Below, piece by piece: positions 53,093-62,847 of a stretch of DNA of 64,000 nucleotides. Position 1 is the stretch's first letter. The number at the start of each line of letters is the position of its first letter. Below the pieces are notes generated by a model, which saw nothing but the letters and a program-made list of their open reading frames with translations, ran no database searches and had not been told where the DNA came from. The stretch lies in assembly GCA_905479945.1 (NCBI GenBank), contig CAJQOP010000002.1, positions 1 to 64,000 of the forward strand, in the 5' to 3' direction. This DNA is from an uncultured Glaciecola sp. GTDB taxonomy: Bacteria > Pseudomonadota > Gammaproteobacteria > Enterobacterales > Alteromonadaceae. The translations under genes and the position numbers were made by a program.

Positions 53093-55324
53093 CTAGTGAC
53101 CACCACCACTAAGTATCTGTATTTGAGCAATATCGGTATCGCCCTTAAGTACTTTTAGTACTGCATCTTGAGTCAGTGTTCTCATGCCGTCTTTGGCCGC
53201 TTGGGCTTTCATTTCCGGCACTGATGCTTCTTTGTATACCATGCCACGCAAATCATCAGACATACCTAAAAGTTCATGCACACCTGTTCGCCCCTTGTAT
53301 CCTGTGCCTCCGCACGTTTCGCAGCCAACACCTTTCTTCAGTTCTAGGTCCGCATCAAAGTCGACTTCTAATTCGTCCAAATAAGCTTCACCGTACTGGC
53401 GTCGCAAAAATGCCTTGTCATCGTCTGTTGCCATATGAGTTTCTTTGCAATTTGGACAAATGGTTCTTATTAAGCGCTGAGCTAAAATACCGACGCAAGC
53501 ATCTGCAAAGTTGACTGGGTCGAGTCCTAAATCAAGCAAACGAGTAATCGTTTCTGGTGCAGAGTTTGTGTGCAGTGTAGACAAAACCAAGTGACCAGTA
53601 AGCGAGGCTTCGATACCCGCATGCGCAGTTTCTTTGTCTCGCATTTCACCAATCAAAATAATATCCGGATCGGCACGTAAAAATGCTCGCAGCGCGTTAG
53701 CAAAAGTGAAGCCAATTTTAGGAACGACCTGAACTTGTTGTAAACCAGGTTGTGTAATTTCCACTGGGTCCTCTGCGGTCCAAATTTTCTTATCCGGGGT
53801 ATTCAAATAACCTAGCACTGCATGTAGCGTCGTTGTTTTACCAGAACCAGTAGGTCCCACAACCAATAGTATTCCATGAGGACGCTTAATCATTTCCTCG
53901 ATCATGCCCATATTGCGAGGAGATAGATTCATTTTACCAATTGGCATCGCGCTGCCCGCTGCTAGAATACGCATAACCACGCCTTCACCGGCAACGGTTG
54001 GAATGGTGGCAACACGCACTTCAATGGGCTGACCAGACATTTTAAAGGTTAGTTTTCCATCTTGCGGAACACGTTTTTCTGCAATATTTAAACTGGACAT
54101 GATTTTGATGCGCGCAATGACTGCATTGTGATGCGAAGCAGGTACTTGGTTGATATCACGAATAACGCCATCAACTCTCATTCGAACACGTGTTGGCGCG
54201 CCTTTTTCTGGATCAACATGAATATCTGATGCGTTTAGTCTTTTGGCGTCATGTAATACTCGGCTTACTAAACGGACAACGGCAGGAGCATCATCTGATA
54301 ACTCATCACCAAGCTCTTCAATTTCTTCCCCAGATGTGCCAATTTCATCTAAGATTTCGTCAAGCTCACCGGGCCCTGAGCCGCCAACATTTGCACCTAG
54401 GTATTGCAAAATGTGCGTCGGAAGACCGACCGCAATTTCATAACTGTCTATACCTAATGCACTTTCGATTTCCATCAGCAATGTGGCATTATTTGGTTCA
54501 GCCATCAAAACAATAGGATTGTCGTTTGCATCAGAGACAACCGCAACATGATTACGCTTTAGGTAAGATAAATTTAATCGACTGTCGCTTTGGTATAAAT
54601 GGTATTTGTCGGGTAAATAACCGATAAAAGGGACCTGATAGTGAACTGAAATTGCGTTGCCAACTTCTGCTTCAGCAATTCGGTGTTCTGAAACTAGGCG
54701 TTGAATTACTTGTTTTGATGTTGCTCCATTTTCGGATAATTCATCAATGGTCTTCTGTGATGTTAAGCCGCGATGTATGAGATATTCAAATTGATGCTTA
54801 GTACCGCCCAATTCGTACCTAAACTTATCACCTAATATTTCTGCTACTTTGACCGCAATTGCGACGTCTTTATCACTAAATGGTTCGTCAATTTTGTTGA
54901 TAATTTGCATTACGCCCATTAACACGTCTGCATTAATAACTGGCACACAGAGAATATTTTGTGTGGTGAAAGTACCTGATTTGTCAAATTGTCCGGCAAA
55001 CCTGAGTCTCGGGTGAACCGAAGCTAGCTGCTCAGCGTTGTATGGATCGTCTATAACTAGAGGGCGCTGCGCAAGAGCAACATAACCTGCAATGGAAAGT
55101 GGACTAATCGGGACTTTTATTTGTTTAGTTTCTTTACCTGTTTTGAAGCGCGCAACTAGATCTTGATGCTGACGACGGCGTTGAAACAAACTCATTCGCT
55201 GCGCACCAAATATTTGCAATATGATAGGCTCAACCTGACTATACGCATCCATTAGAGTCGGATGCGCGTCTAGCTGGGCTTTCAGGTTGTCTATTGCTGG
55301 TTGGTGCAGCGTACTTTCAATCAT
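53093..55324 (-). CDS. GspE/PilB-type secretion ATPase with N-terminal GAF domain
   Basis: GAF-like N-terminus; T2SS_E N-domain; 'LLVVGPTGSGKTTTLHAVLGYL', 'RADPDIILIGEMRDKETAHAGIEASLTGHLVLSTLHTN', tetracysteine 'CPNC...CETCGGTGYKGRTGVHEL'. Confidence 0.9.
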   Translation of the reverse strand: MIESTLHQPAIDNLKAQLDAHPTLMDAYSQVEPIILQIFGAQRMSLFQRRRQHQDLVARFKTGKETKQIKVPISPLSIAGYVALAQRPLVIDDPYNAEQLASVHPRLRFAGQFDKSGTFTTQNILCVPVINADVLMGVMQIINKIDEPFSDKDVAIAVKVAEILGDKFRYELGGTKHQFEYLIHRGLTSQKTIDELSENGATSKQVIQRLVSEHRIAEAEVGNAISVHYQVPFIGYLPDKYHLYQSDSRLNLSYLKRNHVAVVSDANDNPIVLMAEPNNATLLMEIESALGIDSYEIAVGLPTHILQYLGANVGGSGPGELDEILDEIGTSGEEIEELGDELSDDAPAVVRLVSRVLHDAKRLNASDIHVDPEKGAPTRVRMRVDGVIRDINQVPASHHNAVIARIKIMSSLNIAEKRVPQDGKLTFKMSGQPIEVRVATIPTVAGEGVVMRILAAGSAMPIGKMNLSPRNMGMIEEMIKRPHGILLVVGPTGSGKTTTLHAVLGYLNTPDKKIWTAEDPVEITQPGLQQVQVVPKIGFTFANALRAFLRADPDIILIGEMRDKETAHAGIEASLTGHLVLSTLHTNSAPETITRLLDLGLDPVNFADACVGILAQRLIRTICPNCKETHMATDDDKAFLRRQYGEAYLDELEVDFDADLELKKGVGCETCGGTGYKGRTGVHELLGMSDDLRGMVYKEASVPEMKAQAAKDGMRTLTQDAVLKVLKGDTDIAQIQILSGGGH

Positions 55325-55663
55325 AAAACTTCTTTATCCATATCTTTATCACGTATCTTACTACGTAACTTATTGCATGACCGTGAATATCATAGAATGA
55401 TACCGCGTATAGACCCAGACTAAATTTGAATACATAGGTATAGCTATGCTATCGGCAACTTGAACAAAAACCGCTGTTTTTTGCCTATTTCAAACCGTTT
55501 TGATAGCCGAACTAGTTACTTAATAGCTAATAATAATTCGTTTATGCACATTATTTAATACGACTAGTAGGACAGTTTCATTAAGTATTTTGTTATGTAT
55601 AAGGTTCGAAGGCTGTAAATTTATGATTTTTAGCGTAACCAAGTCTTTATTCTGTAATTTCAG

Positions 55664-55691
55664 TTGCCTTAATGCGCAACTCCTGTATACT
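55664..55691 (+). promoter_or_regulatory. Putative sigma70 promoter of the S10 operon
   Basis: ttgcct-N16-tatact followed by the GC-rich discriminator ctgcgccc; long leader (about 270 nt) before rpsJ. Confidence 0.55.
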
Positions 55692-55905
55692 CTGCGCCCA
55701 CTGTCTCCACAGGTGCTTGTAAAGTACCTTATAAAAGACATTGTTTAGCAGGTCGGATAACTAGGTCAATAAGCTTTTGCTTCTTTAGTTATACACCACG
55801 CAGCAATTCAAATAAGTAATTATTATTTGTTGCAAGCTAACTTATGAACAGGACCTCAATTGGAGGTCAATGGTTTACGCACATCTTTTCATCCATGCTT
55901 TTTAA

Positions 55906-56274
<369 letters not shown>

Positions 56275-56308
56275 TGCAGTCTGAGCTAATAATTAGAGGG
56301 TAATAACA

Positions 56309-56947
56309 ATGTCGATTGGTCTTATCGGTCGTAAAGTGGGCATGACTCGTATCTTCACAGAAGATGGCGTTTCAATCCCTGTAACTGTTATTGAAGCGAC
56401 CCCAAACCGTGTTACTCAGTTACGTACTGAGGAAACTGACGGTTATCGTGCACTACAAGTTACCGCTGGCACTAAAAAAGCTAATCGCGTCAATAAAGCT
56501 TCTGCAGGACATTTTGCAAAAGCTGGCGTGGAAGCGGGCCGCGGCTTGTGGGAATTCCGCCTTAATGAAAATGAAGGTGGTGATATTGAAGTAGGCAGTG
56601 AAATTACTGTTGAAATCTTCAATGACACGAAGAAAGTCGATGTAGCAGGTACATCAAAAGGTAAAGGTTTTGCCGGTGTAATCAAACGTTGGAACTTTAG
56701 TTCTCAGCGCATGACTCACGGTAACTCACTATCTCACCGTGCACCAGGTTCAATTGGTCAAAACCAATCACCTGGTAAAGTATTTAAAGGCAAGAAAATG
56801 GCTGGTCAGCTTGGTAACAAGCGAATCACCACTCAGTCTTTAGAACTAGTTCGTGTAGATGCTGAAAACAACCTTTTATTAATTAAAGGTGCCGTACCTG
56901 GCGCTACCGGCAGCGACGTAATTGTCAAGCCGGCTGGCAAAGCATAA
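56309..56947 (+). CDS. rplC: 50S ribosomal protein L3
   Basis: '[37 protein letters not shown]'. Confidence 0.97.
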   Translation: MSIGLIGRKVGMTRIFTEDGVSIPVTVIEATPNRVTQLRTEETDGYRALQVTAGTKKANRVNKASAGHFAKAGVEAGRGLWEFRLNENEGGDIEVGSEITVEIFNDTKKVDVAGTSKGKGFAGVIKRWNFSSQRMTHGNSLSHRAPGSIGQNQSPGKVFKGKKMAGQLGNKRITTQSLELVRVDAENNLLLIKGAVPGATGSDVIVKPAGKA

Positions 56948-56962
56948 GGTCTGGGAGTAATC

Positions 56963-57568
56963 ATGGAATTATCATTTAAAGACGCGAAAGGCGCTCTTGA
57001 AGTATCCGACACTACCTTTGGACTAGAATTCAACGAAGCACTTGTACATCAAGTGGTTGTTGCATTTGGTGCAGGTGCTCGTCAGGGTACTAAAGCGCAA
57101 AAAACTCGCGCTGAAGTACGCGGTGGTGGTAAGAAGCCATGGCGTCAAAAAGGAACAGGCCGTGCTCGTGCTGGTACTATCCGAAGCCCAATATGGGTTG
57201 GTGGTGGTCGTGCGTTTGCTGCAAAGCCTCGTGACTTTGATCAAAAAGTTAACAAAAAGATGTACCGTGGAGCTATAAAAAGCATCCTATCTGAATTGGT
57301 ACGTCAAGAACGTTTAATTGTTGTTGAAAGTTTTGGTGTTGAAACGCCAAAAACTAAAGAACTTTTAGCGAAATTGAATGAATACGAATTGAAAGATGTA
57401 TTGATTGTTACTCCTGAAGTAGACGAGAACTTGTTCTTAGCTTCACGTAACCTTTACAAAGTTGACGTTCGTGACGTTCAAGGAATAGATCCTGTAAGTT
57501 TAATCGCATTTGATAAAGTGCTGATGACAGCTGATGCAGTGAAACAACTTGAGGAGGCATTAGCATGA
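56963..57568 (+). CDS. rplD: 50S ribosomal protein L4
   Basis: '[45 protein letters not shown]'. Confidence 0.97.
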   Translation: MELSFKDAKGALEVSDTTFGLEFNEALVHQVVVAFGAGARQGTKAQKTRAEVRGGGKKPWRQKGTGRARAGTIRSPIWVGGGRAFAAKPRDFDQKVNKKMYRGAIKSILSELVRQERLIVVESFGVETPKTKELLAKLNEYELKDVLIVTPEVDENLFLASRNLYKVDVRDVQGIDPVSLIAFDKVLMTADAVKQLEEALA

Positions 57569-57864
57569 ACGAAGAACGTTTATTAAAGGTCATACTAGCA
57601 CCTCATGTTTCAGAAAAGGCTACGATGTCTGCTGAAACAAACAACACAGTTGTTTTCAAAGTTCTTAAAGACGCGAACAAAGCAGAAGTAAAAGCTGCAG
57701 TTGAAAAATTGTTTGAAGTTGAAGTGAACTCTGTTCGTACGGTCGTATGCAAAGGTAAAACTAAGCGTGCCGGTCAGTCTTTTGGCAAACGCAGTGACTG
57801 GAAAAAAGCATATGTTGTGCTTAAAGAAGGTCAGGAAATCGACTTCGTCGGTTCAGCTGAGTAA
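57565..57864 (+). CDS. rplW: 50S ribosomal protein L23
   Basis: '[49 protein letters not shown]'. Confidence 0.97.
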   Translation: MNEERLLKVILAPHVSEKATMSAETNNTVVFKVLKDANKAEVKAAVEKLFEVEVNSVRTVVCKGKTKRAGQSFGKRSDWKKAYVVLKEGQEIDFVGSAE

Positions 57865-57878
57865 GAAGGGGATTAGAA

Positions 57879-58703
57879 ATGCCATTATTGAAAGCTAAGC
57901 CAACTTCTGCAGGTCGTCGTCACGTTGTTCAGGTAATTAATCCTGATTTGCATAAAGGTGCACCACATGCTCCTTTACTTGAGAAATTAAGCAAATCTGG
58001 TGGCCGTAATAACAATGGTCGAATTACTGTTCGTCATATCGGTGGTGGTCATAAGCAACACTATCGTACTATTGACTTCAAACGTAATAAAGACGGCATT
58101 CCAGCTAAGATTGAGCGTTTAGAATATGATCCAAACCGTTCGTCTAATATCGCTTTGGTATTATACGCAGACGGTGAGCGTCGTTATATTTTAGCACCTA
58201 AGGGCGCTAAAGCAGGCGATGCAATCCAATCTGGTTCTGATGCACCTATTAAACCAGGAAACGCAATGCCAATGCGCAATGTTCCTGTAGGTTCAACAGT
58301 ACACGCGATTGAAATGAAGCCAGGTAAAGGTGCACAAATTGCACGTTCTGCTGGTCAATATGCACAAATTCTTGCTCGTGATGGTTCGTACGTAACACTA
58401 CGTCTTCGTTCTGGTGAGGTTCGTAAAGTATTATCTGATTGCCGTGCAACTATCGGTGAAGTAGGTAACGCTGAGCATATGCTTCGTTCACTAGGTAAGG
58501 CCGGTGCTACACGCTGGCGTGGTGTTAGACCAACAGTTCGTGGTGTTGCCATGAACCCGGTTGATCACCCGCACGGTGGTGGTGAAGGTCGTACATCTGG
58601 TGGTCGTCATCCAGTATCGCCTTGGGGTGTTCCTACGAAAGGTAAGAAAACCCGAAGTAATAAGCGTACCGATAAACTTATCGTACGTCGTCGAAATAAA
58701 TAA
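57879..58703 (+). CDS. rplB: 50S ribosomal protein L2
   Basis: '[13 protein letters not shown]', '[38 protein letters not shown]'. Confidence 0.98.
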   Translation: MPLLKAKPTSAGRRHVVQVINPDLHKGAPHAPLLEKLSKSGGRNNNGRITVRHIGGGHKQHYRTIDFKRNKDGIPAKIERLEYDPNRSSNIALVLYADGERRYILAPKGAKAGDAIQSGSDAPIKPGNAMPMRNVPVGSTVHAIEMKPGKGAQIARSAGQYAQILARDGSYVTLRLRSGEVRKVLSDCRATIGEVGNAEHMLRSLGKAGATRWRGVRPTVRGVAMNPVDHPHGGGEGRTSGGRHPVSPWGVPTKGKKTRSNKRTDKLIVRRRNK

Positions 58704-58718
58704 CAGCGAGGATTCACC

Positions 58719-58994
58719 ATGCCACGTTCTCTCAAGAAAGGTCCTTTTATTGACCTGCACTTGCTGAAGAAGGTAGAAGCTGCAGTGGAAAAGGGCGAAA
58801 AGAAACCAATTAAGACTTGGTCTCGTCGCTCTATGATCATCCCAGATATGATTGGGTTGACCATTGCGGTTCATAACGGTCGCCAGCACGTACCTGTATT
58901 CGTCAGTGACGAAATGGTCGGCCATAAGTTGGGCGAATTTGCACCAACGCGTACTTATCGCGGCCATGTCGCAGATAAGAAAGCCAAACGATAA
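58719..58994 (+). CDS. rpsS: 30S ribosomal protein S19
   Basis: '[80 protein letters not shown]'. Confidence 0.98.
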   Translation: MPRSLKKGPFIDLHLLKKVEAAVEKGEKKPIKTWSRRSMIIPDMIGLTIAVHNGRQHVPVFVSDEMVGHKLGEFAPTRTYRGHVADKKAKR

Positions 58995-59004
58995 GGGGAT
59001 TAAA

Positions 59005-59337
59005 ATGGAAGCATTAGCATTACACCGTTTTGCTCGTACGTCACCTCAAAAGGCACGCTTGGTAGCAGATCAGATCCGCGGATTGCACGTTGAAAAAGCT
59101 TTAGAAGTTTTAACGTACAGCCCAAAGAAAAGCGCTGCGTTGATCAAGAAAGTTCTTGAATCAGCTATCGCCAACGCTGAAAACAACGAAGGTGCAGATA
59201 TCGATGAATTATCGATTACTAAAATCTTTGTTGATGAAGGCCCGACTATGAAGCGAATCAAGACACGTGCTAAAGGCCGTGCTGATCGTATCTTTAAGCG
59301 TAGCAGTCACATCACTGTGGTTGTGGCGGATAACTAG
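59005..59337 (+). CDS. rplV: 50S ribosomal protein L22
   Basis: Starts at ATG 59005: [36 protein letters not shown]. The track's 58864 start is an upstream extension. Confidence 0.97.
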   Translation: MEALALHRFARTSPQKARLVADQIRGLHVEKALEVLTYSPKKSAALIKKVLESAIANAENNEGADIDELSITKIFVDEGPTMKRIKTRAKGRADRIFKRSSHITVVVADN

Positions 59338-59346
59338 GAGTAGATT

Positions 59347-60048
59347 ATGGGACAGAAAGTTCATCCTACCGGTATACGCCTGGGTATCAGCAAACCATGG
59401 ACATCAACCTGGTACGCTAATACGGCAGAGTATGCAGATAACTTGTTTAATGACCATCAGGTCCGTCAATATTTGACGAAACAGTTAAAGAGCGCGTCTC
59501 TTTCGAAAATCGTTATAGAACGCCCAGCGAAGAGTATACGTGTGACTATTCACACAGCTCGTCCAGGTGTTGTTATCGGTAAGAAGGGAGAAGACGTAGA
59601 GAAGCTTCGCAATCATGTTTCTAAGCTAGCCGGTGTGCCAGCTCAGATCAATATTGCCGAAGTTCGTAAACCTGAGCTAGATGCGCAGCTCGTAGCTGAC
59701 AGCATTTCAAGCCAGCTTGAACGTCGTGTTATGTTCCGTCGCGCTATGAAGCGTGCCGTGCAAAATGCAATGCGTTTAGGTGCACTTGGTATCAAAGTTC
59801 AAGTAAGTGGCCGTTTAGGTGGTGCAGAAATCGCACGTGCTGAATGGTATCGTGAAGGTCGCGTACCTTTGCACACTTTCCGTGCTGACATCGACTATGC
59901 AACGTCTGAAGCAGCAACGACTTACGGTATCATTGGCGTGAAAGTCTGGATCTTTAAGGGTGAAGTATTAGGCGGATTGCCTCTTACACAAGAGCAACCA
60001 GCTCCTGCACCTAAGAAGAAAGGCCGCAACGCTAAACGAGAGGGCTAA
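59347..60048 (+). CDS. rpsC: 30S ribosomal protein S3
   Basis: '[33 protein letters not shown]'; KH domain '[15 protein letters not shown]'. Confidence 0.98.
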   Translation: MGQKVHPTGIRLGISKPWTSTWYANTAEYADNLFNDHQVRQYLTKQLKSASLSKIVIERPAKSIRVTIHTARPGVVIGKKGEDVEKLRNHVSKLAGVPAQINIAEVRKPELDAQLVADSISSQLERRVMFRRAMKRAVQNAMRLGALGIKVQVSGRLGGAEIARAEWYREGRVPLHTFRADIDYATSEAATTYGIIGVKVWIFKGEVLGGLPLTQEQPAPAPKKKGRNAKREG

Positions 60049-60050
60049 TC

Positions 60051-60464
60051 ATGTTACAACCAAAGCGTACGAAATTTCGTAAAATGCATAAAGGTCGTAA
60101 CCGTGGTCTTGCTGTTGCAGGTAGCAAAGTAAGCTTCGGGACATATGGTCTTAAGTCGATTGGCCGCGGTCGTATGACTGCACGTCAAATCGAAGCGGCT
60201 CGTCGTGCCATGACTCGTCACGTTAAACGTCAGGGTAAAATTTGGATTCGAGTTTTCCCTGATAAGCCAATTACTGAAAAACCTTTGGAAGTTCGTCAAG
60301 GTAAAGGTAAAGGTAACGTTGAGTACTGGGTATGCCAAATTCAACCAGGACGCGTGTTATATGAAATGGAAGGTGTTCCAGAATCTATAGCTCGTGAAGC
60401 GTTTGCATTGGCTGCGGCGAAATTGCCATTTAAAACAACCTTTGTAACTCGGACGGTGATGTAA
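60051..60464 (+). CDS. rplP: 50S ribosomal protein L16
   Basis: '[21 protein letters not shown]'. Confidence 0.98.
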   Translation: MLQPKRTKFRKMHKGRNRGLAVAGSKVSFGTYGLKSIGRGRMTARQIEAARRAMTRHVKRQGKIWIRVFPDKPITEKPLEVRQGKGKGNVEYWVCQIQPGRVLYEMEGVPESIAREAFALAAAKLPFKTTFVTRTVM

Positions 60465-60655
60465 TGAACACGACTGAACTTAGAGAAAAAAATGTAGAAG
60501 AGTTGAACGCTGAGTTAGTTAACTTGCTCCGTGAGCAATTTAACCTTCGCATGCAACATTCTACTGGCCAGCTTGAAAAAACTGACCAAATAAGAACAGT
60601 ACGTCGCAGCATCGCACGTGTTAAAACTATTTTAACTCAGAAGGCTGACGCGTAA
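60464..60655 (+). CDS. rpmC: 50S ribosomal protein L29
   Basis: 63 aa, '[32 protein letters not shown]'. Confidence 0.97.
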   Translation: MNTTELREKNVEELNAELVNLLREQFNLRMQHSTGQLEKTDQIRTVRRSIARVKTILTQKADA

Positions 60656-60906
60656 TGACTGAAAAGAAAATTCGTACAGTAAAAGGCCGTGTTACTAGTA
60701 ACAAAATGGATAAAACCATTACTGTTATGGTTGAGAGAACTGTTAAGCACCCAATTTACGGGAAGTTTATCAAGCGCTCAACTAAGTTACACGCACACGA
60801 CGAAGCTAACGTGTGTAATGAAGGCGATTATGTAACTATTACTGAATGTCGTCCTTTGTCCAAGTCTAAGACTTGGAAGTTAGTTGACGTAGTGACAAAA
60901 GCTTAA
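60655..60906 (+). CDS. rpsQ: 30S ribosomal protein S17
   Basis: '[44 protein letters not shown]'. Confidence 0.97.
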   Translation: MTEKKIRTVKGRVTSNKMDKTITVMVERTVKHPIYGKFIKRSTKLHAHDEANVCNEGDYVTITECRPLSKSKTWKLVDVVTKA

Positions 60907-60922
60907 TTTAAGCAATTGAATA

Positions 60923-60959
60923 AAGGCGCTACCTTTCGAGGTTAGCGCCTTTTTTTTGT
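60923..60959 (+). terminator. Rho-independent terminator after rpsQ
   Basis: aaggcgctacctttcgaggttagcgcctttttttt: bulged GC-rich stem plus an 8-9 T run. Confidence 0.85.
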
Positions 60960-60967
60960 CTTTAAGA

Positions 60968-61111
60968 AAGCGTTAAATGGTTAGTTAGGCGGGAGAATTT
61001 CATGGGAACAAACTCGCTTTTCGCCATCCATGGCTGCTCTCAAATGACATCCATGTCATTTGAAGGTTTGTTCCCATGAAATTCTCCCGCCTAACTAACC
61101 ATTTAACGCTT
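60968..61111. repeat. Long perfect inverted repeat (46-bp arms, 52-bp loop), MITE-like
   Basis: Left arm 60968..61013 (aagcgttaaatggttagttaggcgggagaatttcatgggaacaaac); right arm 61066..61111 is its exact reverse complement. Loop holds a second 11-bp-arm hairpin (tcaaatgacat-cc-atgtcatttga). Confidence 0.93.
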
Positions 61112-61151
61112 ATCACGCATTTTCGGTAGCTTTGGGAATTAGTATTAAACT

Positions 61152-61199
61152 AACAAACGCGCTTTTCGTCATCCATGGCCGCTCTCAAATGACATCCAA
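61152..61199 (+). repeat. Diverged partial second copy of the repeat core
   Basis: aacaaacgcgcttttcgtcatccatggccgctctcaaatgacatcca versus 61007..61052 aacaaactcgcttttcgccatccatggctgctctcaaatgacatcca: about 3 mismatches. Confidence 0.85.
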
Positions 61200-61219
61200 G
61201 CCATATTAAAACAAACCTC

Positions 61220-61251
61220 TTGACCTTAGATGTTACTCTAAGGTTTATAAT
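61220..61251 (+). promoter_or_regulatory. MerR-type promoter/operator with 20-bp spacer
   Basis: ttgacc-N20-tataat. Spacer region contains an 8-bp-arm dyad accttaga-tgttac-tctaaggt (61223..61244). Directly upstream of the MerR gene. Confidence 0.8.
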
Positions 61252-61277
61252 CGTATTATTGATTCAAGGGAGGTAAT

Positions 61278-61679
61278 ATGAAAATCAGCGAATTGGCAAA
61301 AAGAGCAGACATTAGTGCGCACACTATTCGGTATTACGAAAAGCTTGGTTTGTTAAAGCCCACTCAACGAAGTGAAAGTAACTACCGGATATATACTAAC
61401 GATGATGTAGTTACTGCAAAATTCATAAAGCGTAGTAAAGAGTGTGGCTTCAGTTTGGCAGAGACCTCCACGTTATTGGCTATTAAAAATGATAAGAGCC
61501 AGCACGTGTGTGCGGAGGCTAAGAATATGACTAGTAGTAAAATAGTCGAAATATCCGAACAAATTGCTAAACTAAAAAGAATGCAGTCTACACTACAGGA
61601 ACTAGAAGTATTGTGCTGTGGTGGTCAAGAGAGCGCAGAGTTTTGCTCAATTATTTCGAACTTGGAAAAGGTGGTGTAG
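61278..61679 (+). CDS. MerR family metal-responsive regulator (ZntR-like)
   Basis: 'MKISELAKRADISAHTIRYYEKLGLLKPTQRSESNYRIY'; C-terminal metal-binding-like 'VLCCGGQESAEFCSII'. Confidence 0.88.
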   Translation: MKISELAKRADISAHTIRYYEKLGLLKPTQRSESNYRIYTNDDVVTAKFIKRSKECGFSLAETSTLLAIKNDKSQHVCAEAKNMTSSKIVEISEQIAKLKRMQSTLQELEVLCCGGQESAEFCSIISNLEKVV

Positions 61680-61680
61680 C

Positions 61681-62766
61681 ATGGAAGTAATTAATAACTT
61701 CATAGAGCTATTTGTCGAATCAGCGCCTTTTTTGTTATTAGGAATGCTGATTGCAGGCGTCATTCATCAATTTGTACCGAAAACTTGGGTAGAGAGAACC
61801 TTAAGTGGAAAGGGCTCAATTATAAAGGCAGCATTGATTGGCGCGCCACTTCCTCTATGTTCCTGCTCCGTTATACCTGTTGCAATGGGTATTCGAAGAA
61901 GCGGCGCGAGCAAAGCCAGTACCGCTAGCTTTTTAGTTGCGACGCCAGAAACTGGGGTGGATTCGATTGGAATCACCTATGCGCTGATGGGACCGATAAT
62001 GGCCATCGCACGACCTATCGCTGCAATATTTTCCGCTATATGCGCGGGTGTTTTGGTACTTCTCTTTGGGCGAGGAGAAAACCAAGAAGACATACAAGAA
62101 GAGCCGTCTGTTGAGACAACAGAATCTATGAGCTGTTGTGACAGCAGTGAGCCCGAACCTATTGAAACGAAAAGTTGTTGCTCGAAAAGCAAACCTAAAG
62201 GTCTTGGATTCACTGACAAATTGAAAGCAACTTTTACATTTGGTTTTGGGCAATTGCTCAAAGACTTCATGATCTGGTTTTTGATTGGGATCTTTTTTGC
62301 TGCCTTAGTAACAACATTTGTTCCGCCGGAGTTTTTTACTCAATACGGGAAAGGTGTTTTTGCTATGTTAATCATAGTGTTAATCTCAATCCCGATGTAT
62401 GTTTGTGCAACTGCCTCTACGCCGATTGCTGCGGGTTTATTGCTATCGGGTATTTCGCCTGGTGCAGCATTGGTTTTCATGCTGACAGGACCAGCAACAA
62501 ATATTGCCACGCTCATGGTCATTAAAAACGAACTTGGTAAACGCGAGTTGATGCTCTATTTAATCGCTATTGTAGTGAGCGCGGTTGGTGCAGGCTTGGT
62601 GCTGGACTGGTTATTTCAGATATTCAATTGGCAACTTGACTTAGCGCATGGTGAGCATTCAGAGATGTTAGGTCTCGTATATCAGGCGAGTGCAATAGTA
62701 TTGTTCGGTTTAATACTGTATCAAATGCAAAAAGTGTATTTGTCAAAGCTTCTTAAGCTTGCTTGA
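61681..62766 (+). CDS. SO_0444-type permease (putative Cu/Zn efflux; UPF0718-like)
   Basis: 'FVESAPFLLLGMLIAGVIHQFVPKTWVERTLSGKGSIIKAALIGAPLPLCSCSVIPVAMGIRRSGASKASTASFLVATPETGVDSI'; Cys-rich linker 'MSCCDSSEPEPIETKSCCSKS'; paired with a MerR gene. Confidence 0.85.
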   Translation: MEVINNFIELFVESAPFLLLGMLIAGVIHQFVPKTWVERTLSGKGSIIKAALIGAPLPLCSCSVIPVAMGIRRSGASKASTASFLVATPETGVDSIGITYALMGPIMAIARPIAAIFSAICAGVLVLLFGRGENQEDIQEEPSVETTESMSCCDSSEPEPIETKSCCSKSKPKGLGFTDKLKATFTFGFGQLLKDFMIWFLIGIFFAALVTTFVPPEFFTQYGKGVFAMLIIVLISIPMYVCATASTPIAAGLLLSGISPGAALVFMLTGPATNIATLMVIKNELGKRELMLYLIAIVVSAVGAGLVLDWLFQIFNWQLDLAHGEHSEMLGLVYQASAIVLFGLILYQMQKVYLSKLLKLA

Positions 62767-62847
62767 TATTGGTGTTTCATAAAAGTTCGATTACAAAGAA
62801 TAATGCGACAGTCCGAAATTGGTCTGTCGTTATTCTTTGCTTTATTG

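Noticed and set aside
55520-55741. 73-aa minus-strand ORF upstream of rpsJ
   Set aside because: Covers the probable S10 promoter and has no recognisable protein features.
58249-58967. Minus-strand ORFs across the S10 operon (58249..58449, 58491..58967, 58607..58864)
   Set aside because: Antisense shadows of rplB/rpsS with biased composition; no support as genes.
60923-61111. Treating the rpsQ terminator and the 46-bp inverted repeat as one element
   Set aside because: The terminator has its own bulged stem and T-run and ends before the repeat; they are separate structures.
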